Shown: piece after piece, positions 22,909-31,562 of the stretch
Position numbering within the stretch: the first letter of the stretch is position 1
Layout of the letters: the number at the start of each line of letters is the position of its first letter
DNA from: Lustribacter sp965277075
Lineage (GTDB): Bacteria > Vulcanimicrobiota > Vulcanimicrobiia > Vulcanimicrobiales > Vulcanimicrobiaceae
Length of the DNA stretch: 64,000 bases
Assembly (NCBI GenBank): GCA_965277075.1
Contig: OZ255707.1
Coordinates: 3,100,001 to 3,164,000, forward strand
Direction of reading: 5' to 3'
The notes under the pieces: model-generated
The model's input: the letters and a program-made list of their open reading frames with translations, nothing else
Database searches by the model: none
Told to the model about the DNA's origin: nothing
Position numbers and translations under genes: made by a program

Positions 22909-23918
22909 GACTGAGATACCTCCACACGGATGCCGCCTGCGGCGGCGGATTGATGCAGCGCTTCAACGGCTCGCAGCGTCCCAAGCGCATCGTCGGCGGG
23001 AAGCGCGAGCGGCGTCCCGTGCAAGAGCGCAGCGGCAAACGCCTCGGCTTCGAGCGCATATTGATCGACGGCGCCGATCGTCTCGTCGTGCGTGGCGCCG
23101 CCGCTCGTTACGCGCACGATCGTGTCGGCCTGCGCGGGAACGAACGCGTTCGGAACGTCGATCTGACCCGTCGTTCCGACGACGGCGTATGCGCCTTGGC
23201 CGCTGGCGCGAAAACCACAATCGAACGTCGCCATGCGACGATCGGAAAATCCGAGCATTCCCGCGAGCGCGACCTCGACGCCGAATTGGTCGCGCATGTC
23301 GGCCTGCGCGGACGCCCACGTGGGCTCCTCACCGAAGAGCATGCGTGCCGCGTTCACGCAATAACAACCGACGTCCATGAGCGCGCCGCCGGCCAGGTCG
23401 CGCTGCAGCCGCACGTTCTGCGGGTTGAACGGCTCGAGCAAAAACGTGAAGTTCGCGCGAACGGCGCGCACGTCGCCGATCGCACCATCGTCGATGAGCG
23501 CGCGCACGCGCGCGTGCTGCGGATGAAATCGATACATGAACGCTTCCATCAGCAAGACGCCCGCGCTGCGGGCGGCGTCGATCATCACCATCGCTTGTGC
23601 GCTGCCGATCGCGAGCGGCTTTTCACACAGCACCGGTTTCCCGACTGCGACGGCCTTGAGGGTCCATTCGGCGTGCAATGAATTCGGCAACGGATTGTAA
23701 ATCGCATCGATGTCGGGGTCGGCGATCAACGCGTCGTAGGAATCGTACGCACGCGGAATTCCGAGCGCCGCCGCGGCTTCGCGGGCCTTCGCGCCGTCGC
23801 GGCTCGCGATCGCCGCCACGACGCCGTTCGACGTGCGCGAAACGCCCGGAATGAAGCGCTTGCGGGCAATGTTCGCCGCGCCGAGGATGCCCCAGCGGAT
23901 CGTGGTATCGGCCGTCAC
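22905..23918 (-). CDS. Gfo/Idh/MocA family oxidoreductase (copy 1)
   Basis: A 337-residue NAD(P)-dependent dehydrogenase. The N-terminal Rossmann fold shows 'RWGILGAANIARKRFIPGVSRTSNG', 'AIYNPLPNSLHAEWTLKAVAVGK' and the conserved catalytic-site 'CEKPLAI' (about residue 99). The C-terminal alpha/beta sheet domain follows ('FMYRFHPQHARVRALIDDGAIGDV'). The family oxidises or reduces sugars, inositols, sugar acids and dihydrodiols. The gene sits between a DUF885 protein and a deacylase in a tightly packed minus-strand operon. A second, distinct family member lies in the divergent plus-strand operon (31559). Confidence 0.87.
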   Translation of the reverse strand: MTADTTIRWGILGAANIARKRFIPGVSRTSNGVVAAIASRDGAKAREAAAALGIPRAYDSYDALIADPDIDAIYNPLPNSLHAEWTLKAVAVGKPVLCEKPLAIGSAQAMVMIDAARSAGVLLMEAFMYRFHPQHARVRALIDDGAIGDVRAVRANFTFLLEPFNPQNVRLQRDLAGGALMDVGCYCVNAARMLFGEEPTWASAQADMRDQFGVEVALAGMLGFSDRRMATFDCGFRASGQGAYAVVGTTGQIDVPNAFVPAQADTIVRVTSGGATHDETIGAVDQYALEAEAFAAALLHGTPLALPADDALGTLRAVEALHQSAAAGGIRVEVSQS

Positions 23919-23924
23919 GCGATG

Positions 23925-25118
23925 CTACAGCGCGGCGCGCAAGCTGTCGAGGGAATGGACGCCGCGGTAGAGCTGTTCGATCAACGCCGGCCGGTGCTCG
24001 GAAGAGTGTGCTTCTCTGAGCCCTTTGACCGTCTCGTTTCCGAACCAGTACGACGCGAGAAACGCCCCGCGAAACGGATGTTGCGCCATTCCGGTCCGCA
24101 CCGTGGCCCACGAGAGTTGGCCGAACCCGACATCTTGTAGGTACGCGACCGATTTCTCGCGCGTCCAACCGCTCTCGTGCAGATGCCACGCGGCGTTGGT
24201 ACCGGTTGCCGTTTGCAAGCGCCGAACTTCGATTTGCGCGGCGTCGTGTTCGTCTTCGACCCAATCGATCAAGTCGATGCCCTGGTCGCCGATGCCCTCT
24301 TGCATTGCGCCCGTGACCATATTCGCCGTGCACAAGAGTGCGTCGAGCGGCCCGTCGCCGCGCTCGGCAATCGCCTTCGTGGATAACAACTGCGTCGAAT
24401 GACCGGGAAAGACTTCGTGGCAGACGAGATGCTTGAGGCCCGCGCGTGTCACTAGCACGTCGAGATTGATGTCCATGTTCCCATCGACGAACGAGCAGCG
24501 TCCCGCGTACGGGACGCCGCGCACGGCATTGAGCCGCATCGTGTAGTCTCCGGTCGGCCAGACCGTCGCGTCGGTTCGTTCTTTGGCGATCGTCATCAGT
24601 TCGTCGAAGAGCGCGGGGATGTCACCCGGGTCGAGATAGCGGCCGGTTTGCCACGCGTTGACGCGCGCGGCCAGCGGCCCCGTCGTATATCCGAGTTTCG
24701 TCATCAGCCGATCGAGCGTGTCGTGAATCATGGCGATCGTCTCATCCGAAACCGGCTCGGCCGGGACGCCGACGAGGTCGGTGAGTTGTTCGCGGAACGT
24801 CAGTTCCGCACCGGCGAAGAAGCGCGCAGCCGCGCGTAACGATCGCGCCATCGCGGCACGGAACATTTTACGCGGTCCGTCCTCGGATCCCGCGACGTCG
24901 CCGGCAAACGACGCGATGTCGGCGAAGATCGCTTCCCACGATTCGTACGTCGTTGCCTCGACCATGCCGGCGCCCAGAAAAATCGGGACGAGTCCCTCCC
25001 CTTCGAGCGCGCCGGCACCCCGGCTTTCGGCGCGTTCGAACGCGTCGATGCCCATCGTGATTTCGGTCAGCCGGCGGCCGAGTTCGAAGTCGCGCGTGTG
25101 ATCGACGGTCGTTGTCAT
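23925..25118 (-). CDS. DUF885 family protein (copy 1, HE-x3-GH motif kept)
   Basis: A 397-residue, mostly helical protein of the DUF885 group, which is thought to contain peptidase-like metalloproteins. A likely metal site is 'LVCHEVFPGHSTQLLS' (about residues 236-251). In canonical members a later 'EGWA' segment provides another ligand; here the matching place reads 'MQEGIGDQGIDLIDW', so this part has diverged. ATG at 25118 was chosen because upstream residues of the longer frame are antisense-like and an AAGGA site precedes it. It begins 16 bases after the TonB receptor stop, suggesting that it processes the imported compound. Enzyme activity is unproven. Confidence 0.65.
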   Translation of the reverse strand: MTTTVDHTRDFELGRRLTEITMGIDAFERAESRGAGALEGEGLVPIFLGAGMVEATTYESWEAIFADIASFAGDVAGSEDGPRKMFRAAMARSLRAAARFFAGAELTFREQLTDLVGVPAEPVSDETIAMIHDTLDRLMTKLGYTTGPLAARVNAWQTGRYLDPGDIPALFDELMTIAKERTDATVWPTGDYTMRLNAVRGVPYAGRCSFVDGNMDINLDVLVTRAGLKHLVCHEVFPGHSTQLLSTKAIAERGDGPLDALLCTANMVTGAMQEGIGDQGIDLIDWVEDEHDAAQIEVRRLQTATGTNAAWHLHESGWTREKSVAYLQDVGFGQLSWATVRTGMAQHPFRGAFLASYWFGNETVKGLREAHSSEHRPALIEQLYRGVHSLDSLRAAL

Positions 25119-25134
25119 GGTCGTTTGTCGTTCC

Positions 25135-28100
25135 TTAGAGTTTGAAATGGGCGTTGATGTAGAGCGAGAACGGTGCGTTCGGGTTGACGACGCCCATTGT
25201 ATATCCCCCGAAGTACGGGAAGTACGGATCGCGAGCGAACGGTTCGAACGTCGCACCGGGATTGTAGACGTTGCCCGTCGGCGCATAGCCGCGCGAGATT
25301 TCGCCGCTCTCGTACGAACAAACGTGCGGACCGCCGTTGGTCCAAGCTTGCTGCGAACCACCGAAGCACTGGTTCATGATGTTTGCCGCGACGAGCGAGA
25401 TGCCGATGCGGCTCGTGAAGTCGTACGAGAGCGTCGCACCCAAGAGCAACTGCGACGGCGACACGAACGCGCCGATGCTGTCGAACTTCCCGGTGAAGAC
25501 GTTTGGGATCGCGCTGAGCGCCGCAGCGCACGTGAGCGCGTCGTACGGCGCCCCGCCGGCTGCCCCGTAGGTGTAGCGCGGGTCGTTCGCCGTTGTACCG
25601 CCGGCGAGCGGCGCGCAACCGGCACCCGGATCGATTCCGGCGTTGGCCTCGGGTGCACCGTAGCGTTGACCGGCTTGGAATTGCAACGACGGGGTGATCG
25701 CGAAGTGTTTGAAGCGGTAATTCAAGACCCATGTCGCGACGTACGGAACCGTGTAGCTGTTGACGCCGAGGCCGGTGGTCGCAACGACGGGATCGGTCGG
25801 CCAATACGGCGCGCCCGGGTCGAGCAGGTTCTGAACCGGCGCGTTCCAGTACGGATTGGCGATGCTGCCCGCACCGCACCCGGCATCCGGGACACCGGCC
25901 GAGGTGAAGCACGCGGCCGCTTTACCGGAAGCGTTCGATGCGTTGGTCGTGCCGCAGCGAGCGTCCGTCGCATGCGTCGAGCAGAATGATGTGTAGGCGT
26001 TGTATGTCTTGATGTCGTTGTTGATCGGCGAGATGATCGAACCGCCGCCCGGCAGCGTATTGTATTTGATCCGAGCATTGGTATACGCGAACGAGAATAG
26101 CGTCGAGAAGCCGTCGCGATCGAAAGAGCCTTTGCGGAACAGAAACTCGACGCCGCTGGCCTGAAGTGCGCCGACCGGAAGTCCCGACGTCAGCTGGTTG
26201 ATGGGGTCGATGAAGAATTCGGTGAGCTCGTTTTTCGTCGTGCGGTAGAACGGCGTGACTTTCATCGACATGTCCGTCCCGCTGAACGCGTGCTCGAACG
26301 AAAAGTCGAAGTTGTACGACTCTTGCGGCGGAATGTCGTGACCCGAGCCCGTGTATCCGTAGCGGTAGAATCGCGTGGCGAGATAGGCCGGCAAATTCTG
26401 CTGGTGGGTGTCGTATTGCTGGAACGACGTCGGCGGGGGCTGCGTGTACTTTCCGGCGCTGAGCCGGAGCACGTCAGCAGTGTCGAGAGAGAACGTCGCA
26501 CCGACCCGGGGTTCGATTTCGTTAAACGTATAGTCGGCCGGCGAGTTCACCGTGTTGACGGTCGCATACGTCACCGCGCCGGTACTGGCTGTCCCGCACG
26601 CGGCCGTCACGGCGATGCCGATGCTTTTCTTCGAGACGGGCGTACTGCCGGGATTCGCGTTGACGCAATAGTCCTGATTGTACGCGTTGAACCAGAAGTC
26701 GCGCGCGCCGCCCGTGGTGTCGGCGCCTCGAATCTGATATTGGTGAAAGCGGACGCCGTAGTCGATGGTGAGGCGGTCGTTGGGATGCCACTGATCGCTG
26801 ATCGATCCGGCATACGTGTTTTGCAAGACGGTGTTGTTCGCACCCGACGTCCCGTTATCGATGGCATAGTACGCGCATGGACCACTACCGCACGTGACGC
26901 CGGCGAGCGGTGCCGGCGGCGCGGCGCCGTTCGCTCCCGTCGCGCTTCCATACGAGATGAACGAGGCTTGGCGATCGCCTGACTGGCACGAGGCGGGCGT
27001 CGCAACGCCGCCGGTGACGCCGTAACAGAGCCCCGCGTTGGGATTTGTGGAATCGACCGCAACGGCGAAGTTGCTGCCGAGGCCGGTCGTCCAGGTTGTG
27101 TTGTTATCGCGAACCGACGGTGCGCGCGTGAACGAGGCCTGCGCCAAGAGAAGGTGTTTGCTCGAGAGCTGGTCGGCGAACTCCGCCGAGTATCCGCTCG
27201 TGTGTGTCCACAACTTGTAGTCGGGCGGATTGCCGAAGGTCCCGCTCGCGGGCGACGATGTCCCGTTGGGCGCGTTGTAGTAGAAGTTCGCAAAGAGCGA
27301 ATAACCGTAGACGCGGAGGTAGGCGTTGGCGCCCATGGCGTGCTGGTATTGCAGTTTGAAGATCGACTGATTGTTCTGTTGCTCGTCGCGCAGATCGGCC
27401 GGAATCTGTCCGCTGCTCGCGTTCGGCGGAAAATAGTAGTTTTGCACGAGCGATGCATAGTTCGACGGCAGCAACGCTCCGACGGGGCCCGTGTAGATGT
27501 GCCCGACCGGATAGTTGTAGGGAGCGACGCCGAGATCGTCGGCGGAAGAATAACTGTCGGACTTGATGCCGCCGGTTTGATAGAGCACTTGCACGTCGTC
27601 GCCGCTGCCGTCCTTGTGCGGGATGGCGTAGTGCAAATTGATTACGTTTTCGCGATCTTGCTGATATGCGGGCGAGAGATAATCGGACGGTGCGTAGACG
27701 AAGCCGCCGGGTCCGGTGCCGAGTCCGCCGGGCGTGAACGCTTGATAGCACGACGCGAAGTTGAGCGACGTCGCGCCGCCCGGGCACGGCAATGTGCCGT
27801 AGGCGTGTCCGTACGGAAACGTCTCGCTGGCGCCGTTGAATTGGTCGATCACGCGAAACGTCTGGTTTGCAACGAGCGCGCCGACATACCAGGTAAAGCG
27901 GCGATTCGCGGTGGCGCCGCCGGCTTCGAACTGATACTTCTGATACGACGACGGCGTTCCGATGCCGAGATCGAGCGTCGCAAAACCCGGATACGTTCCC
28001 GTTTTGATAACCTGATTGACGAAGCCCGAGAGACCCTGCGCCTCGGAGTTCAGCGGTGCGGAGCCGCTGTAGACTTGAACCTCCTGCTGTCCGAGTGTCG

Positions 28101-28752
28101 AGAGATTGCTGCCGGGAAATGCGTTGACGCCGACGTTGATCGGTACACCGTCGAACTCGTAGCCGATTTGGCTGTGCGTACCGCCGCGAATGACGACGCC
28201 CGCGTTCTGCGACCATCCGCTTTGCGCCGGAGGAACGTAGACGCCCGGCGTCACCGCGAGCGCGGAGTATGCCTGATTGAGCGAACCGCCGCCGCCGAGA
28301 CCCGTGATCTTCTCTTGCGTAACGGCGTCGACCGAGTACGTATCGGTCGTCGTACCGGGTCGCACGAGCGAACTCGACGTGCGCGAGCGCACCGTGCCGA
28401 TCGTCTGCGTTCGCGGCGACGTGCGTAACGCGAGCCGCTGCGTCTGGTCGGCTTGAATCGTGATTCCCGTGTTCGTCACCGGATCGTAACCGGCAAGCTC
28501 GGCCGTCAGCGTGTACGTATCGGGATTGAGCGACAAGAACGAAAAACCGCCGGACGAATCGGTCGTCGTCGACGTCGTCTGCGAGGGGCTCACCACCGTC
28601 ACGCGCGCACCGGCGAGCGGTTTCGCGGTTGCGATGTCGATCAATGTCCCGCTCATGACGCCGGTCGAGCCTGCAAAGACCGGCGTTGTGTTCTGCGTGA
28701 AAATGTAAGAGAAGACGGCCGCGCAGATAGCGAGCCGGGCCAGGTACTTCAC
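25135..28752 (-). CDS. TonB-dependent outer-membrane receptor with N-terminal carboxypeptidase-regulatory-like domain
   Basis: A 1205-residue outer-membrane protein. GTG at 28752 follows a GAGGAG ribosome site and encodes a clear signal peptide (about residues 1-28). Residues about 30-110 form a carboxypeptidase-regulatory-like beta sandwich ('GVMSGTLIDIATAKPLAGARVTVVSP'). A plug domain follows ('GVVIRGGTHSQIGYEFDGVPINVG') and then a long beta-barrel rich in Tyr, Asn and Gly, ending in 'PFSLYINAHFKL'. Such receptors import siderophores, oligopeptides or glycans with energy from TonB. It is the first enzyme-operon gene after the GntR regulator, so the cargo is probably the substrate of this locus. 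No tonB or exbBD genes are in the window. Confidence 0.88.
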   Translation of the reverse strand: MKYLARLAICAAVFSYIFTQNTTPVFAGSTGVMSGTLIDIATAKPLAGARVTVVSPSQTTSTTTDSSGGFSFLSLNPDTYTLTAELAGYDPVTNTGITIQADQTQRLALRTSPRTQTIGTVRSRTSSSLVRPGTTTDTYSVDAVTQEKITGLGGGGSLNQAYSALAVTPGVYVPPAQSGWSQNAGVVIRGGTHSQIGYEFDGVPINVGVNAFPGSNLSTLGQQEVQVYSGSAPLNSEAQGLSGFVNQVIKTGTYPGFATLDLGIGTPSSYQKYQFEAGGATANRRFTWYVGALVANQTFRVIDQFNGASETFPYGHAYGTLPCPGGATSLNFASCYQAFTPGGLGTGPGGFVYAPSDYLSPAYQQDRENVINLHYAIPHKDGSGDDVQVLYQTGGIKSDSYSSADDLGVAPYNYPVGHIYTGPVGALLPSNYASLVQNYYFPPNASSGQIPADLRDEQQNNQSIFKLQYQHAMGANAYLRVYGYSLFANFYYNAPNGTSSPASGTFGNPPDYKLWTHTSGYSAEFADQLSSKHLLLAQASFTRAPSVRDNNTTWTTGLGSNFAVAVDSTNPNAGLCYGVTGGVATPASCQSGDRQASFISYGSATGANGAAPPAPLAGVTCGSGPCAYYAIDNGTSGANNTVLQNTYAGSISDQWHPNDRLTIDYGVRFHQYQIRGADTTGGARDFWFNAYNQDYCVNANPGSTPVSKKSIGIAVTAACGTASTGAVTYATVNTVNSPADYTFNEIEPRVGATFSLDTADVLRLSAGKYTQPPPTSFQQYDTHQQNLPAYLATRFYRYGYTGSGHDIPPQESYNFDFSFEHAFSGTDMSMKVTPFYRTTKNELTEFFIDPINQLTSGLPVGALQASGVEFLFRKGSFDRDGFSTLFSFAYTNARIKYNTLPGGGSIISPINNDIKTYNAYTSFCSTHATDARCGTTNASNASGKAAACFTSAGVPDAGCGAGSIANPYWNAPVQNLLDPGAPYWPTDPVVATTGLGVNSYTVPYVATWVLNYRFKHFAITPSLQFQAGQRYGAPEANAGIDPGAGCAPLAGGTTANDPRYTYGAAGGAPYDALTCAAALSAIPNVFTGKFDSIGAFVSPSQLLLGATLSYDFTSRIGISLVAANIMNQCFGGSQQAWTNGGPHVCSYESGEISRGYAPTGNVYNPGATFEPFARDPYFPYFGGYTMGVVNPNAPFSLYINAHFKL

Positions 28753-28793
28753 GTGTTGCTCCTCGTCGGTGGTTGGTGCGCCGGTCGAGCCCC

Positions 28794-29459
28794 TTATGTC
28801 GGGCCGGAAAGACGTTCGTACGCGCTGTTGATGTGTTGCTCGATCATGCGCACCGCTGCCGCATGATCTTTTGCCCGGATGAGCGCGAGCAGGTCCGTGT
28901 GCTCGCGCACCGCTTTTGAAAGATATTCGCGTGAACTGGCCGGCCGAGAGTTCAAAAACGTCTCGATCTGCGGCCGGAGTACGGCCCACGACCCATAGAG
29001 CCGGCGGTGGTTGGCCGCGCGGTAGATGACGTCGTGGAAGCTGACGTCGACGGTCAGCGATCGGAAAATGTCACCTTCGTCCGTTGCTTGTGCGAGTTTG
29101 GTGACGAGCTCGGCCATCTCTTCGAGATGTTCGCTCGTCGCGTATCGCGCAGCGCGATCGATGGCGAGCCGTTCGAGCGAGAGACGCAGTTGGTAGATTT
29201 CGTCGATGTCCGTTTGCGAGAGTGCACGTACCGATGCGCCGCGGTGGCGTTCGAGTTTGAGCAATCCCTCGTGTTCGAGCGTTACCAGTGCTTCACGAAT
29301 GGGTCCGCGACTGACGCCGAAGCTTTCCGCAAGGGCGGCTTCGCTCAAGCGACGGCCGGGTTCGAACGAACCGTGAATGATCGCGTTGCGCAAACGATCG
29401 ACCACGTCGTCTGAAAGACTTCGGCGGTTTGGTTGGTCCAGATCATCGAATTCTTTCAT
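28794..29459 (-). CDS. GntR family transcriptional regulator, FCD domain subfamily
   Basis: A 221-residue regulator. The N-terminal winged helix is 'DVVDRLRNAIIHGSFEPGRRLSEAALAESFGVSRGPIREALVTLEHEGLL' in general layout (residues about 17-66). The C-terminal helical FCD ligand-binding domain includes metal-site-type histidines in 'DVSFHDVIYRAANHRRLYGSW' and 'AVREHTDLLALIRAKDHAAAVRMIEQHI'. FCD regulators usually repress catabolic operons and respond to organic acids. It is divergent from a seven-gene catabolic operon and lies upstream of the TonB-receptor operon, with a perfect palindrome in the shared intergenic region. Confidence 0.92.
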   Translation of the reverse strand: MKEFDDLDQPNRRSLSDDVVDRLRNAIIHGSFEPGRRLSEAALAESFGVSRGPIREALVTLEHEGLLKLERHRGASVRALSQTDIDEIYQLRLSLERLAIDRAARYATSEHLEEMAELVTKLAQATDEGDIFRSLTVDVSFHDVIYRAANHRRLYGSWAVLRPQIETFLNSRPASSREYLSKAVREHTDLLALIRAKDHAAAVRMIEQHINSAYERLSGPT

Positions 29460-29476
29460 GACGCCGGGCCCTCTAG

Positions 29477-29504
29477 GATTGTTAACAGTTGACAGTTAAC
29501 AATC
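29477..29504. promoter_or_regulatory. Perfect inverted repeat, candidate GntR operator
   Basis: Arms GATTGTTAAC (29477-29486) and GTTAACAATC (29495-29504) are perfect reverse complements around the 8-base spacer AGTTGACA. The element lies 18 bases from the gntR start and about 59 bases before the DapA-like gene, so it could control both directions. It is AT-rich within a GC-rich genome. FCD-type GntR regulators bind short palindromes with a TTGT/ACAA core, which the arms contain. Binding is inference. Confidence 0.65.
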
Positions 29505-29562
29505 TCGTCCTCGCACGGTACTGCACGACCCAAGCGTCTGTCAAGGATTGAATCGCAAGAAA

Positions 29563-30492
29563 ATGATCGACCCTCCGAAGCTGCGGGGCGTTTGCGCCGC
29601 CGCGTTGACGCCTGTCACGGCGGCGTTTGTGCCCGATGTCGAACGCGTCGTCGCATACTGCCGGCATCTCTTTGCAAGCGGCGTCGATGCGATCAATCTG
29701 CTTGGAAGTACCGGCGAGGCGACGTCGCTCGCCGTTGACGACCGGCTTGCCGTGATGCGCGCGGTCGCCGCGAGTGATTTGCCGTTGGGCGCATTCATGG
29801 TCGGAACCGGAGCGGCTGCGCTCGCGGATGCCGTGCAGTTGACGACGGCCGCAGTCGAACTCGGATTCGCCGGCGCACTCGTCGTGCCGCCGTTCTATTT
29901 TACCGGTATCACCGAAGACGGGCTCTTCGCGTACTACGCGACGTTGATCGAACGCGTCGGCAGCGCTCGTCTCGGCTTGTATCTCTATCACTACCCGCAA
30001 CTCAGCGGGGTGTCGTTCACGCCGGCAGTGGTACGACGGCTCGTCGACGCATTTCCGGGAGTCGTCCGCGGGCTCAAAGACAGTTCCGGCGTCGCGGCGT
30101 TCGCCGACGCAATTGTTGCGACGTGTCCCGAAATCGGCGTCTTTCCGAGCGCGGAAACGGTCCTTGCCGCCGCGCGCGATCGCGGTTATGCCGGGTGCAT
30201 CTCGGCGACGTTCAACGTCAACGCGCCGCTTGCCGCACGCGTCTGGCGGGCGGCCGCCGGCCCGGCGCGGGACGACGATCAAGCGGCGCTCTCCGCGATT
30301 CGCACGATCGTCGCCGGCTTTCCGCTCGTGCCGGCCGTGCATCACGTCGCCGCGCGCCTGACGCGTGACGCGGCCCTTACGCGCATGGTGCCGCCGCTCG
30401 TTCCGCTCGCGCGCGAACAAAGCGTGCAGCTCGATTCGGCCCTCGATGCGCAGGCGGCGTTCTTCGAACTGATGGAGGCCGCATGCGCGTAA
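29563..30492 (+). CDS. DapA-like class I aldolase/lyase (dihydrodipicolinate synthase family)
   Basis: A 309-residue TIM-barrel lyase. Visible family features are 'LLGSTGEATSLAVDDRLAVM' near residue 45, the active-site tyrosine in 'LYLYHYPQLSGV' and the Schiff-base lysine in 'VVRGLKDSSG'. The family includes dihydrodipicolinate synthase, N-acetylneuraminate lyase, 2-keto-3-deoxygluconate aldolase and hydratase-aldolases of aromatic catabolism. As it stands first in a catabolic operon, a 2-keto-acid aldolase role is more likely than lysine synthesis. ATG at 29563 is preferred over TTG at 29548 because the AAGGA element is too close to the latter. Confidence 0.85.
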   Translation: MIDPPKLRGVCAAALTPVTAAFVPDVERVVAYCRHLFASGVDAINLLGSTGEATSLAVDDRLAVMRAVAASDLPLGAFMVGTGAAALADAVQLTTAAVELGFAGALVVPPFYFTGITEDGLFAYYATLIERVGSARLGLYLYHYPQLSGVSFTPAVVRRLVDAFPGVVRGLKDSSGVAAFADAIVATCPEIGVFPSAETVLAAARDRGYAGCISATFNVNAPLAARVWRAAAGPARDDDQAALSAIRTIVAGFPLVPAVHHVAARLTRDAALTRMVPPLVPLAREQSVQLDSALDAQAAFFELMEAACA

Positions 30493-31562
30493 CGATCGTC
30501 GGCGCGGGCGCCATTGGCGGCCTCGCGGGCGCGTACATGACGCGCGCCGGCTACGACGTGACGCTCGTCGACCGCTGGACCGAACACGTCGCCGCGCTCA
30601 ACGCGCACGGTCTGCGGATCGACGGCGTGCGCGGCGATCTGCACGTCCCGGTACGCGCGGTGACACCGGACGATGTGCGCGCACCGCTGGAAGCGGTGTT
30701 GATCGCGACCAAGTCGCAGCACACGGGCGACGCGCTGCGCCAACTCTTGCCGCTCGTCGGACCGGACACGTTTTTCGTCTCGTATCAAAATGGATTCAAC
30801 GAACCGGAGATGGCCGCAATCTTGACCGCGGCCGGACTCGGCGGCATGGAACGCATCGTCGGTTCGATTCCGAATTACGGCGGAGCGCTGGTCGATCCGG
30901 GACACATCGAATTCGTGCACGAGGGCCCGATCCAGCTCGGCGAGATGGACGGGTCGTCGTCGGAACGCTTGGCAACGCTCGCGACGATGTTGGGTTCGCT
31001 GACCGACGTTCAACGGTCGGCGAACATCTGGGGCCAGATTTGGGCGAAGGAGGTGTATTCCGCGCAAGTCGTCTTTTCGGCGCTCGTCGACGCGCCGATT
31101 GCGGAGACGCTTGGGAACGAACGCTACGCGCGGGTCGCCGGCGCCGTCGTCCGCGAAGCGTTGGAGATCGCTGACGCAAACGGTATTACCGTCGAAGCAT
31201 TCGACTTCTTCGATCCTGCCAATTACCGGCCGCAGACCGCCGCTGACACGCAGCGCTTGATCGACAACATCAACCATGCGATTTGGCTGTTGAAGAAGGA
31301 TCAGAAACCGTCGGAGCACCGCTTTCGCAAACAAGGTTCGGGCATCTGGTGGGACATCGTCTACCGAAACCGGCCCTCGGAAGTCCGATCTTCGAACGGT
31401 AAGCTCGTCGAGTTCGGCCGCGCGGCCGGCGCCGACGTGCGCTTGAACGACAAACTCAATTCGATGATCTACGAGATCGAAGAACGGCGACGGCCGTTGG
31501 GCTATCAGAATTACGACGAACTCGAAGCGTTTGTCACCGCGTCCGGGAAGGCGCTGCCGTGA
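30483..31562 (+). CDS. Ketopantoate reductase family protein (PanE/ApbA-like)
   Basis: A 359-residue oxidoreductase with the N-terminal nucleotide site 'VTIVGAGAIGGLAGAYMTRAGYDVTLVDRW', 'LIATKSQHTGDAL', 'SYQNGFNEPEMAAIL' and the conserved lysine in 'IWAKEVYSAQVVFSAL'. The protein is longer than typical PanE (about 300 residues), with extra sequence at the C-terminus after 'HAIWLLKKDQKPSEHRFRK'. Its location in a catabolic operon suggests oxidation of a 2-hydroxy acid or reduction of a 2-keto acid other than ketopantoate. It overlaps the aldolase gene by 10 bases and the next gene by 4. Confidence 0.82.
   Translation: MRVTIVGAGAIGGLAGAYMTRAGYDVTLVDRWTEHVAALNAHGLRIDGVRGDLHVPVRAVTPDDVRAPLEAVLIATKSQHTGDALRQLLPLVGPDTFFVSYQNGFNEPEMAAILTAAGLGGMERIVGSIPNYGGALVDPGHIEFVHEGPIQLGEMDGSSSERLATLATMLGSLTDVQRSANIWGQIWAKEVYSAQVVFSALVDAPIAETLGNERYARVAGAVVREALEIADANGITVEAFDFFDPANYRPQTAADTQRLIDNINHAIWLLKKDQKPSEHRFRKQGSGIWWDIVYRNRPSEVRSSNGKLVEFGRAAGADVRLNDKLNSMIYEIEERRRPLGYQNYDELEAFVTASGKALP

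Noticed and set aside
26290..28428. Long plus-strand frames opposite the TonB receptor
   Set aside because: Composition is Arg/Val-rich and lacks any domain. The minus-strand frame has a signal peptide and receptor domains.
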